A DNA stretch of 64,000 nt from Gelidibacter gilvus. Its GTDB lineage: Bacteria; Bacteroidota; Bacteroidia; Flavobacteriales; Flavobacteriaceae. The DNA is taken from the NCBI RefSeq assembly GCF_004115975.1, contig NZ_SDDZ01000005.1, forward strand, positions 1 through 64,000. The letters run 5' to 3'. The position numbers and the translations under genes were made by a program. Below the pieces are notes generated by a model. The model made no database searches. It saw only the letters and a list, made by a program, of their open reading frames with translations, and was not told the origin of the DNA. Each line of letters starts with the position of its first letter. The first letter of the stretch is position 1. Shown here piece after piece: positions 18,966 to 26,783 of this stretch.

Positions 18966-19790
18966 ATGAAAATTAATATAATAGCTCTTTTATTATTTTT
19001 AAGCAGTGCCAACCTATTTGCAATTCAGGTAGACACGCTTATAATCAACAGCAAATCGATGAGCAAGTCTATTCCTAATATCGTCATTTTGCCCACTAAT
19101 TACTCAACGCAACAAGAAGGTTTCCCTGTGGTATACCTGCTTCATGGCGCCGGTGGAGATTATAAAAACTGGCTCACAAAGGTACCGGAACTTGAAGAAT
19201 ATGCGGACAGATTCAACATGATTATCGTGTGTCCTGATGGCGGTTCCACGAGCTGGTATATAGACAGTCCGATTGATCAAACCATGAAATACGAAACTTA
19301 TATTTCCAAAGAGCTTATTGAAGCTGTAGATACAAAATACAATACAGTTAAAGAAAGATCAAAACGTGCCATTTCAGGATTAAGTATGGGTGGCCATGGC
19401 GCATTTTACCTCAGTTTTAAACATCAGGATATTTACGGAGCAGCAGGGAGCATGAGTGGAGGATTGGATTTCCGCCCTTTTCCCCATAAGTGGGAATTGT
19501 CTAAGCGCTTAGGGAACTATTCTGAGAATAAAGATAATTGGGAAGAACACACAGTAATGAATATGGTGTATTTATTGACAGATGATCACTTGAAATTAAT
19601 AATGGATTGTGGGGTTGACGATTTCTTTTACGATGGAAATAAAAGATTTCATAAAAAATTGCTCGAAAGAAATATTCCGCATGATTATATTGAACGCCCC
19701 GGAAAACACAATTGGAATTACTGGCCAAATGCCATTAAATATCAATTATTATTCTTTAATGACTTTTTTGAATTTGCATCTTCTGATTAG
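18966..19790 (+). CDS. Secreted alpha/beta-hydrolase esterase
   Basis: An alpha/beta hydrolase of the putative-esterase (esterase D-like) family. Starting at the internal ATG (18966) gives a clean signal peptide (MKINIIALLLFLSSANLFA); the frame itself opens 27 nt earlier. It has the oxyanion/HGAGG segment, nucleophile elbow GLSMGGHG, an acid in CGVDDFFYDGN and His in PGKHNWNYW. Length about 274 aa. Probably a periplasmic carboxylesterase. It follows the regulator in the same direction by about 225 bp. A role in trimming acyl groups from lipids before the GDPD step is possible but unproven. Confidence 0.85.
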   Translation: MKINIIALLLFLSSANLFAIQVDTLIINSKSMSKSIPNIVILPTNYSTQQEGFPVVYLLHGAGGDYKNWLTKVPELEEYADRFNMIIVCPDGGSTSWYIDSPIDQTMKYETYISKELIEAVDTKYNTVKERSKRAISGLSMGGHGAFYLSFKHQDIYGAAGSMSGGLDFRPFPHKWELSKRLGNYSENKDNWEEHTVMNMVYLLTDDHLKLIMDCGVDDFFYDGNKRFHKKLLERNIPHDYIERPGKHNWNYWPNAIKYQLLFFNDFFEFASSD

Positions 19791-20336
19791 ATTCGCTGAC
19801 AATTTTGTCCAATAGAGCATGATTGTTTTATTTATTACTATAGGAATCATATTCATTGGCAATAGATTTCCCTACAATTCATATTTGAAAAATCAATCAC
19901 GCTAGTCTTACCCCCTCTTATCCACACTAGACGCCTCAAATCCCACAAAATTAAAGAGCTCCCCTCATTCGTGAATGGACACGCTCACCGTAACGTTCCG
20001 GGATTTCTGCGGCGTTGAGGTTGGTGGTGCAGTGGGCTGTTGGCACAGGTTATAAATTATTGCTAACGCTGAAAAGTTAAGGTGTGATTAGGGCTTTTTA
20101 TTGTTAGTAAAATGCTGGATAATATTTAGTATAAAAAACGGAGGGTAGAAAATAAGCGTTATCGTTTCAGTTTATTGCTTAGCTAAATATAAATATTTTG
20201 CTTTTATTTTTTCTTCGATAAATGTTAAGTTTTATATTTAACGGACTTTGTTACTATGTATAGACCTTTCAGTTTAGCAAAAATGCTCTATGTTTTTTTA
20301 TACAGTGCTAACTACTGCCTTTTTTAAAAACTATAG
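19791..20336. other. Intergenic region with no gene seen
   Basis: About 545 bp with a higher-GC patch near 19975-20070 that differs from the flanks and contains no open frame of use. Text of this kind is often the remnant of an inserted repeat. I see no RNA gene. Confidence 0.4.
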
Positions 20337-21395
20337 TTAAATTGATATTTTATTGCATATAGTCTTGGCTGAAATTATGGCTCCTTCCATATATCCAGAA
20401 TATTCTGATGATGATTCTGTGCCTGAGAAAAAAATAGTGTTATCCAGATAACTTTTCATAAATATTGGATGGCCATTATTTTGATGTGGACGGTGAATTA
20501 TTTGATTTTCGCCTGAGACAAATTCATCTGTCCAAACTTTATCGAAATAAGAAATGGGATTTGAGGCTTCAGCGCCTAAAAGTTTTTCTAATTGTTTTAA
20601 GACAAGTTCTTTTCTAACTTCCTTAGAATAAGATGTTGAACCACTACTTAAGAATCCTGTAAAACCAAATTTATTTTTTTCGTAATTTGTGTGGTCATGC
20701 ATTTCAGTAACAATACCTGAATGGCTAAACAACATTCCAGAATAGCCTTTATTTCGCCAAAAAGGCACTGCATATTCTAATACAAATTTAACACTACCAG
20801 CCATCCATGTTTGAACGGTTGGTAAAATCTGTAAAACATTATCAGGTAATTTAGGTTCAAACGTAAGTTGAGAACTTACCAATTGTGGTGGTAAGCATAA
20901 AATCACTTTGTCAGCATATAGTTTTTGTTCATTAGCAGTTTCTAATAACAACCCCTTTCCAAATTTTCTAATTATCTTAACTCTGGTATTTAGTTTGATG
21001 TTTGTTAGGTCTGCGTTTAAATTTAGAGAGTCAATTAATGCTTGTGACCCACCCGATATCCTGTATGATGGTTCTTGAGATTCAGGAACATTGAATACTT
21101 GTGGCGGTTCGAATGAGGTTGTTTGAAATAATGATTTGCCTTTGGAGTATTGTGGGTATTTTGTCAGTCCCAATTCATCTAATAAAGCATTTAGGTTGGT
21201 GTGCAAGCCTGAAAACCATGTAGCTCCTAACTCCATGGGGGTGCCTAATCTTCCTGGAACCGTTTGTATTCTGCCGCCTAGACGTGATGACGCTTCTAAA
21301 ATTGTTGATTCAATGTTCTTTTTTGATAATAAATATGCTAACGTTAATCCGCTTAGTCCACCTCCAATAATTATTATTTCTTCTTTTTTTATCAT
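20337..21395 (-). CDS. FAD-dependent amine oxidase-like oxidoreductase
   Basis: A 352-aa flavoprotein. The N-terminal dinucleotide-binding GGGLSGLTLAYLL is followed by a Glu and the amine-oxidase GG doublet signature RLGGRIQT. PMELGATWF and the C-terminal FFSGTESSSEYSGYMEGAI FAD-contact segment are typical of monoamine oxidase/flavin amine oxidoreductases. It is shorter than most family members (about 430-500 aa), with a compressed substrate domain. No signal peptide. Substrate unknown. It stands beside the wrecked integrase at the right end of the first element. Confidence 0.85.
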   Translation of the reverse strand: MIKKEEIIIIGGGLSGLTLAYLLSKKNIESTILEASSRLGGRIQTVPGRLGTPMELGATWFSGLHTNLNALLDELGLTKYPQYSKGKSLFQTTSFEPPQVFNVPESQEPSYRISGGSQALIDSLNLNADLTNIKLNTRVKIIRKFGKGLLLETANEQKLYADKVILCLPPQLVSSQLTFEPKLPDNVLQILPTVQTWMAGSVKFVLEYAVPFWRNKGYSGMLFSHSGIVTEMHDHTNYEKNKFGFTGFLSSGSTSYSKEVRKELVLKQLEKLLGAEASNPISYFDKVWTDEFVSGENQIIHRPHQNNGHPIFMKSYLDNTIFFSGTESSSEYSGYMEGAIISAKTICNKISI

Positions 21396-21434
21396 TTATT
21401 AGTTTCTGACTAACGTATTCTATTTGATAGTTTA

Positions 21435-21995
21435 TTAGGTATTTAAAAAGCCTATATCCTTATTAGTCAAACCAAATTTATCGATTTGTTTCTGAATACG
21501 CTTTAGCAATCCCATTTTTCTTTTTTGGTCCAAGAACAAGTATCCTTCGGGATTTATATAGGGCACGCCCTTGACAACCATGTTCCAAATGATCACCGCA
21601 AACTTTCGTGCTGTTGCACTAATGGCCGATACGCGACCCTTTCTAAAGTTGACACGATGGAAGAAGTCGCGCAACGGGGTTGAGTCTGTTAAGTTGCCTA
21701 TGGCATTGGCGGCATTGCGTAAAGCAATCTTTAACCGGTTGCTACCTTTGGGCACTTTGCTGGACAGTACCTTGCCTCCGCTTACTTTATTGTTCAATGC
21801 CAATCGCAACCAGGGACTATTACTTTTTAAGTGTTTAGTTCTCGCATCCCATTGATCCATAGGAGCTTTTCGTTTTAGACTTAAGTTGACGCGTTTGCCA
21901 TTTACGGAAATACGAACATAAAGTTCGGCTTGATCATTTTCTGCACGGGAAGAGTTTATCCAAAATAGGATAGAAAATGTTTTTGAAATTGCCAT
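21435..21995 (-). pseudogene. Chimeric remnant: integrase N-terminus joined to IS110 transposase C-terminus
   Basis: Residues 1 to about 57 match the arm-binding start of a tyrosine recombinase (SKTFSILFWINSS, LYVRISVNGKRVNLSLKRK), closely similar to the intact integrase at 38723. From about residue 58 (SPWLRLALNNKVSGGK) the protein becomes the C-terminal domain of an IS110-family transposase (NRLKIALRNAANA, TARKFAVIIWNMV). The recombinase catalytic domain and the DEDD half of the transposase are both absent, so neither activity is expected. An IS110 insertion followed by a deletion would explain it. The upstream flank still resembles that of the intact integrase. Confidence 0.85.
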
Positions 21996-22189
21996 AGTTG
22001 TATGTCTTAACGATTAAACTTTGCTAGACAAGAGTCAAATCAACTATGCTTTAATTTTAACAATTCGGTCAACAGTGTTACCACGTTTTTTTGTTGACCG
22101 AATTGTTCACCAAATATATCAAGTATAATGAAAAAGCCTATAAAACCATAGGTTTTACAGGCTTTTGATGTTATTTGCAATAACACCTA
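21996..22189. repeat. Attachment-region inverted repeat and hairpin
   Basis: A perfect 16-bp inverted repeat (22059-22074 and 22092-22107; TGTTGACCGAATTGTT on the plus strand of the right arm) has a 17-bp spacer. A second hairpin at 22132-22166 (arms of 16 nt with one mismatch, loop of 3) follows the tRNA fragment at 22190 on the minus strand and looks like a terminator. The sequence next to the integrase start also contains inverted CAACTATG elements shared with the intact integrase upstream region. Confidence 0.65.
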
Positions 22190-22213
22190 GTGACCACGAA
22201 GGGATTCAAACCC
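22190..22213 (-). other. tRNA-Arg 3'-end fragment, putative attachment site (middle)
   Basis: Second exact copy of the 24 bases of the tRNA-Arg 3' end. It separates two element-like intervals. On its minus-strand downstream side a hairpin follows within 25 bp, as at the other two copies. Confidence 0.75.
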
Positions 22214-22499
22214 TTTGTGCCAAGCCTTGATTTTATTGATCTTTACGATTATGTTCTCTGATTACTAACCGAATAGCTACCTTTTTCCTTAATCGCACTT
22301 ACTATTATTTGACTTCAATCTTAATGTAAAGATATCATTCAATCTTCTAAAAACAAAGTTAAAACTTATAAACTGACTCCAAAGGACTGGCTTAATAGCA
22401 GTTTAAATTTCAATTGTCCGAACCATATAAAGCAAGTGTGCCTAAATATTTTTTTAAATTTAATACATATTAATCAAGACAAAAAGGTATCGTTGCAAT
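22214..22499. other. Intergenic, nothing recognised
   Basis: AT-rich sequence between the middle attachment fragment and the mobile-element protein gene. No convincing gene or structure is visible. Confidence 0.4.
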
Positions 22500-23168
22500 T
22501 TAAAGAGGCTGACCATAATGCTTCTTTTTTGTTGTATGAAGATTACTCACATAGCCAGAAATTGGCTTGGTCCTTTTACGCTCTAATTCACGACCTTTCT
22601 CAACAAAATTTCGCGCGGCCAGTTTCCAATCTTTAATTTTAAGGCCCCTACTTAATGTCCAATCCCTCTCTTGGTAATACTCATAATATTTTTTTCCTTC
22701 ATCAGCAGTCCAGTTATTTGTTTTAAAAAAAAGTAAAACTTCCAAAATATTAAATGGCTTTGCCTGCCCTGCCAGTTTGTTTTTGTTTATATATGTTTTT
22801 TGTTTATAAGAAGGTACCATATTTTGGACTGGTTCTGGAACCCTCTTAGCCAATTTTTGGCGTGGTTGGGTATAAAAAATGGCCATCCTGATTACCGATC
22901 CTCTCCTGGGATCATAGGAAGGATAATATTGTAAATACCCCCATTCATGTAAATCTCTCAGGATATTATGATAGGTTGTTTTTGATTTGATTTTTGCCCT
23001 TTCCATGGTCAATTCCCTATTGATGGTAATCGTGTTCTTAAAAAACTCCCGATTCCAGATATAAAAGAATGCCAGGTACAAAGTGATGTGTCCCTGTTTT
23101 ATCCGAGGATCATTATTGAAGTGCTCAAGGGCTTGGTTGAGTTGGGTGATGTAATTTACTTTTTCCAT
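22500..23168 (-). CDS. Mobile-element replication-like protein
   Basis: 222 aa. The N-terminal ~90 residues look like a winged helix (TMERAKIKSKTTYHNILRDLHEWGYLQYYPSY). The C-terminal part has the DnaD-like pattern of an aromatic-rich helix pair (KYYEYYQERDW, KIKDWKLAARNFVEKG). A basic linker lies between. Such proteins accompany mobilisable elements in Flavobacteria and may help load replication factors. I do not recognise a named family with certainty. The start overlaps the stop of the BfmA-like gene in a TAATG arrangement, so the two are translationally coupled. Confidence 0.65.
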   Translation of the reverse strand: MEKVNYITQLNQALEHFNNDPRIKQGHITLYLAFFYIWNREFFKNTITINRELTMERAKIKSKTTYHNILRDLHEWGYLQYYPSYDPRRGSVIRMAIFYTQPRQKLAKRVPEPVQNMVPSYKQKTYINKNKLAGQAKPFNILEVLLFFKTNNWTADEGKKYYEYYQERDWTLSRGLKIKDWKLAARNFVEKGRELERKRTKPISGYVSNLHTTKKKHYGQPL

Positions 23169-23554
23169 TATTTCCGGGTGTTATTGATTACTGAATCTTT
23201 TTCGCGGTAACGGACCTGCCCCATCGCCTCGTTCCTATTTTTTTCTAGGATCAGTTTCTTTTCGACAGGCTCAGTCTGTTCAAATAGTGATGACAACATT
23301 GCAACGGTAGGCAAAGTCTGACCTTTTTCGATGGCTCTAATTATTGCTATAATTGCGTTCATCCGTTTCTTTAAATTGGCTTCTATGGTCCTCCCGGTGG
23401 GGCCCAATTTTTCCTTTGGTGAGATTTCATTATAAAAGAAAAAATCAAGAATAGCTTCCATAGTTTCCGTATGGGTCTTGAAGTTTTTTTTTGAAAATTC
23501 CTGAAAACGTTTGGCAGTTTTCCTTTTGAACCTGATGGTTATGAATGAATCCAT
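23168..23554 (-). CDS. BfmA/BtgA family mobilisation protein
   Basis: 128 aa, basic, with an N-terminal ribbon-helix-helix-like segment (SFITIRFKRKTAKRFQEFS) followed by KTHTETMEAILDFF, the signature of BfmA/BtgA accessory mobilisation proteins. These help a relaxase nick oriT. No relaxase gene is adjacent, so the module is probably incomplete. The codons for EQTEPVEKK (about 23261-23283) coincide with a dispersed flavobacterial intergenic repeat sequence, suggesting an in-frame repeat insertion. Confidence 0.75.
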   Translation of the reverse strand: MDSFITIRFKRKTAKRFQEFSKKNFKTHTETMEAILDFFFYNEISPKEKLGPTGRTIEANLKKRMNAIIAIIRAIEKGQTLPTVAMLSSLFEQTEPVEKKLILEKNRNEAMGQVRYREKDSVINNTRK

Positions 23555-24167
23555 TTTATTTCGCTTTTTTGTGTGTTTGACGTAAATCCATCCCTATTTA
23601 CAGACTGTTTGGGGGCATTTGACGCAAATCGAAGAAGCTTATATAAACCATTAAATCCCAATAGACTCATATTCAATGATTTATACGCGAAAAGGAATAT
23701 GTAACGTGGCTCTGCCCGTTACCCTCTTGCTATTCCTTTTCGTCCCGATACCTCGGGACAAAACTTCATACAATCTGGCTTTAAAAGCCAATTGCCCATA
23801 AGGAAATTTATAATTTCCAAAATGCAAAATTAAGATGGATACAGTTATCAGCGAAAGTCAATAATGGATAACTATATAAAATTATGTATGCTGAAAGTCA
23901 GCGAAATAAAGATACATTATTTTCACCAAACTGAATAAATTAATTCTAAAACACTGTCAAACATTTAAAAGCTGGCTTGCCAATGTTGGAAAACAACTAG
24001 TTCCTGCGCCTTATACTTAAAACCCTAAACTTTGGTATTGGATATAGCCCAAATCTTTTAAGGAAGTATTTTTTTTATAATGGAGTATTGATGGGAAAGG
24101 GCTGAATCAGGTTTGAAATTCAAGTAATTGATCCAAGTAAAGTTAAAAGATAAAAATGAAACTGCGT
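23555..24167. other. Structured intergenic region upstream of the mobilisation genes
   Basis: A nested inverted repeat spans 23688-23742: outer 12-bp perfect arms CGAAAAGGAATA/TATTCCTTTTCG and inner GTAACG/CGTTAC. It is followed directly by a 7-bp hairpin with a 4-nt loop (23742-23759). Such nested structure close to a mob gene could be an oriT or replication origin. At about 24026-24110 a degenerate copy of a repeat shared with 26386-26480 and 27300-27340 is present. No gene seen. Confidence 0.5.
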
Positions 24168-25061
24168 TTAGTTTAATATTTTTTTTAAGGTAGTATTATA
24201 TGCGTTAAACTTTTCCAAATTACTTGACCTAAGCTTTGTGAGATTCTGAATTTTCCATTGTACAGCAGGAAATCTCTCAAAATCGTAGATACTCCAATCA
24301 GGAGTCAAGTTGTTAAAACCCAATAAAAAGCTCTTGTCCTTAGCTGTTAAATTTTGACGAACGGTCTCAATCAATTCCTTCCTAACATTCTCAAAATCAT
24401 TATAGGTAAAAGATTCGGAGCTCATACCTTCAAACTGATTGACCATTGCCGCTTTTTGGTCAATTAAGTTGGGTTCAAACATTTCATTTAAGGGTCTGCT
24501 GCTACTCAAAAGAAGCAATATGAAGCCTTTCTTAATATCTTCCGTAAATCCTTCGTTTTCCAATAAATATTTTACATCAAAGATATCTCTTGGATGTTGA
24601 CGATCAAGAGCAGCACAAATTTTACCACCATATAATTGTCCCATTGACACTACCTGAATTACACAAAACGCATCAAATTCTTCTTGAGCTTTATTGCATA
24701 ATTTCAATTCAACAACTCCATCCAATAAACCTCTATTTATTTGACTTACTTCCAATTTTATCTGTGCCCTAGCTGTTGTAACCTGCAATTTTAAAATCTT
24801 CTCCATTACTGTAATTTCTGCATTAGGTAAGATTTTTTCAAGATTTACTTTAATGCTTGACAAAGCTGTTACGATTTTTCGAAGTGATGTTTCCCGATCT
24901 TCTATTGGGATATAGGTTAAGTCAATATCTACCGACAATCGAGGCATATCCCTAATAAAGAGATTAATTGCAGTGCCTCCGTGAAGTGCAAAGCATGTCT
25001 CTTTGGCTACCTCTGGCAACACTTGTAATAATAAGGCAACTTGATTATTATAGCTATTCAT
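24168..25061 (-). CDS. AbiEii-type nucleotidyltransferase toxin
   Basis: The 297-aa product has the nucleotidyltransferase fold of AbiEii/AbiGii toxins: HGGTAINL at about residues 27-34 and the metal-binding pair SVDIDL with Asp45 and Asp47. Downstream LYGGKICAALDRQHPRDIFDVKYLL is typical of the family. Members act in type IV toxin-antitoxin and abortive phage infection systems; known relatives modify tRNA 3' ends with nucleotides. It overlaps its antitoxin gene by 8 nt. All expected motifs are present, so it is probably active. Confidence 0.92.
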   Translation of the reverse strand: MNSYNNQVALLLQVLPEVAKETCFALHGGTAINLFIRDMPRLSVDIDLTYIPIEDRETSLRKIVTALSSIKVNLEKILPNAEITVMEKILKLQVTTARAQIKLEVSQINRGLLDGVVELKLCNKAQEEFDAFCVIQVVSMGQLYGGKICAALDRQHPRDIFDVKYLLENEGFTEDIKKGFILLLLSSSRPLNEMFEPNLIDQKAAMVNQFEGMSSESFTYNDFENVRKELIETVRQNLTAKDKSFLLGFNNLTPDWSIYDFERFPAVQWKIQNLTKLRSSNLEKFNAYNTTLKKILN

Positions 25062-25863
25062 ATTCTGCCAGTGCTTTGGGAACAGTGATAGCGTATTTGG
25101 CTATATAAACGCCATCTTTTACTAAAGACCGCTTCCCTTTTCCTATATCTATTTTTTCTGCATCCATATACTTGAACCAATCGTGATTTGATTTTTCGCC
25201 CATATATAAAAAAAGTCGTTTCACTTTTATAGAGGTGCATTGCTTTAAAAGATCGTAAACCTGATTTGGTCTAAGGTTATTAAGTCCCTGCATAATTTCA
25301 TAACACTCTACAAGGTCTTGTTTTTTTGGCGCCAGATACAAACATTCCATTAACGCTCTTATAGGGTTCGATATTTTCAAACTAAAGTTGCCACGCTCTA
25401 AATCCTGTAATCCTACTTTTGCTGGCAAAAAGGATGTACTAAAGTAATTCACTTTTACACCCCAATCGTAATTAGTGAACCACGCAGGGAGTTTTTCTTT
25501 ACTGCCACCGAACACTATAACTTGCTGTGCTGATAATTCTAAATAATGTGCTTTCCCTAATAAAGAAAGGGCTGTTTTGCCTCCCAAATGGATACTCTGA
25601 TCACATTGTTGTTGCAATGCATATATTGCGCCTTCGTATCCGGGTTCTTCTCCCACTCGCATCCAGGCCCCTGTTCCGATGGAATAAAGCCAATTACTTT
25701 TCTTATAGCGATTGAGTAATTGTGTGGAAAACCCATTTTCAGTTAACCACGAGCTGAGATAGACAACCCCTGAAGGCTGAGAATTAAGTAAACGGTTTAT
25801 TTTTTGTTCTTTTTCCAAACTATTAGTTTCTATTTTCAATATTTTATAAACCAATGAAAGCAA
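25054..25863 (-). CDS. AbiEi-type antitoxin and transcriptional autoregulator
   Basis: 269 aa. The N-terminal winged-helix part (SGVVYLSSWLTENGFSTQLLNRYKK) is followed by the AbiEi C-terminal antitoxin domain (LGGKTALSLLGKAHYLEL, SNPIRALMECLYLAP). AbiEi proteins counter AbiEii and repress their own operon by binding inverted repeats. A palindrome overlaps the likely -7 box just upstream (25888-25910), and the same 13-bp core recurs inside the coding start (25817-25829). The 8-nt overlap with the toxin gene is typical for coupled expression. Confidence 0.9.
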   Translation of the reverse strand: MLSLVYKILKIETNSLEKEQKINRLLNSQPSGVVYLSSWLTENGFSTQLLNRYKKSNWLYSIGTGAWMRVGEEPGYEGAIYALQQQCDQSIHLGGKTALSLLGKAHYLELSAQQVIVFGGSKEKLPAWFTNYDWGVKVNYFSTSFLPAKVGLQDLERGNFSLKISNPIRALMECLYLAPKKQDLVECYEIMQGLNNLRPNQVYDLLKQCTSIKVKRLFLYMGEKSNHDWFKYMDAEKIDIGKGKRSLVKDGVYIAKYAITVPKALAEYE

Positions 25864-25910
25864 ATAAAAAGTTTAATTTACTTCAAATATACAAACTATT
25901 AGTTTGTATA
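25817..25910 (-). promoter_or_regulatory. AbiE promoter with two palindromic operator sites
   Basis: A perfect inverted repeat (10-bp arms TATACAAACT/AGTTTGTATA, 3-nt spacer) lies at 25888-25910. The AAACTATTAGTTT core is repeated at 25817-25829, 76 bp away, within the first codons of the antitoxin. A TATATTTG -7 box (minus strand, 25884-25891) overlaps the first palindrome. Binding would block transcription. Two operator sites are also known for the characterised AbiEi repressor. Confidence 0.75.
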
Positions 25911-26559
25911 AACTTGTTTTTTTAAACTATCACAAAATATCATGGAAAAGAAAAAGATGAAGTTTAAATAAACATCGAGTTTCTACTGTTATGATTGGTT
26001 TCAAACCCTACTTTTCAAGTGATTTACTTATTATATCCTGAGCGTTTTCCTTTTTTTTATCGCTAAATTAGAGTTTAACTTTGGTCGTAACCACCTATTA
26101 AAAACAACAAGAGAAACATAGTTGTCCGTCAACATTTCTTCATACTTCCCATAGTGCCTATCGCTGTTACCTTTCGACTACATAAACCAAAATTTAGATC
26201 GAGTAAGGACTTATAAAAGGGAGGCACGATCGGTTATGCAGTCCGTCTCGAGCTAAATTTTAAACTTTGTTGAGAAAATGGAATAGTGAGCTCTTGGCCA
26301 AGCGGACGCTATTCCAAAGTTGACCAAATGGTTAATCTCGAGAAATAATGCACATATTATTAAGACCTATTTATACGGTAAATCCGTAAACTTTGGAATT
26401 GGGTCCAAGATTTTTTAATGAAGCGCTTTGCCCGTAATGGAGCTTTTCGCGGAATGGAGCGGCAATGGGCTGAGTGACATATCTGCTTACGCTCGACTCA
26501 GATTAAGAGCTATATTTACTATCCCACTTTTTAAGATCACCCCTCAATACATAATCGCA
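25911..26559. repeat. Gene-free stretch with degenerate repeats
   Basis: Contains an imperfect long-range inverted repeat (26189-26203 and 26247-26261, 15 bp with one mismatch), a 23-bp segment at 26301-26323 that recurs with changes at 27212-27234, and a repeat beginning TAAACTTTGGAATTGG at 26387 related to sequences at 24026 and 27301. No open frame is convincing. It may be the debris of an old mobile element. Confidence 0.45.
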
Positions 26560-26602
26560 AAAAAAAGAAATCATCTCATTTTTAGTTAATGAGATGATTT
26601 CT
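26560..26602 (-). terminator. Rho-independent terminator of the histone H1-like gene
   Basis: Perfect 14-bp arms (AGAAATCATCTCAT and its complement, 26566-26579 and 26589-26602) with a 9-nt loop and a run of A on the plus strand, which is a U tract in the minus-strand transcript. Confidence 0.8.
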
Positions 26603-26606
26603 TTGT

Positions 26607-26783
26607 TTATTTCTTGGATTCAGCAATCGAGACTTTACGGAATTCCTTTAATAATTTTTCCAAGGCTAATGACGATTGTCTTGCTCTTGTTCCTGCTGCT
26701 TTGTTTCCACTTTCTAGTTGCAATTTAGCATCATTTTCAAATGACTCAAAAGTGTTTTGCATGTTTTCAATAAGTTCTTTCAT
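26607..26783 (-). CDS. Histone H1-like small protein (58 aa)
   Basis: A short gene read from ATG at 26783 to TAA at 26607. The product begins MKELIENMQNTFESFEND and ends NKAAGTRARQSS, LALEKLLKEFRKVSIAESKK, rich in Lys, Arg and Ala. This is the pattern of the small histone H1-like proteins that Flavobacteria and relatives encode, thought to bind and compact DNA. The perfect terminator immediately downstream supports expression. It is a stand-alone gene in the second element, so it may be cargo; most genomes of this group also have a core copy. Confidence 0.8.
   Translation of the reverse strand: MKELIENMQNTFESFENDAKLQLESGNKAAGTRARQSSLALEKLLKEFRKVSIAESKK

Noticed and set aside
19975-20070. Possible integron attC-like or RNA element in the GC-rich patch
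   Set aside because: I could not fold it into a convincing conserved structure and there is no integrase of integron type.
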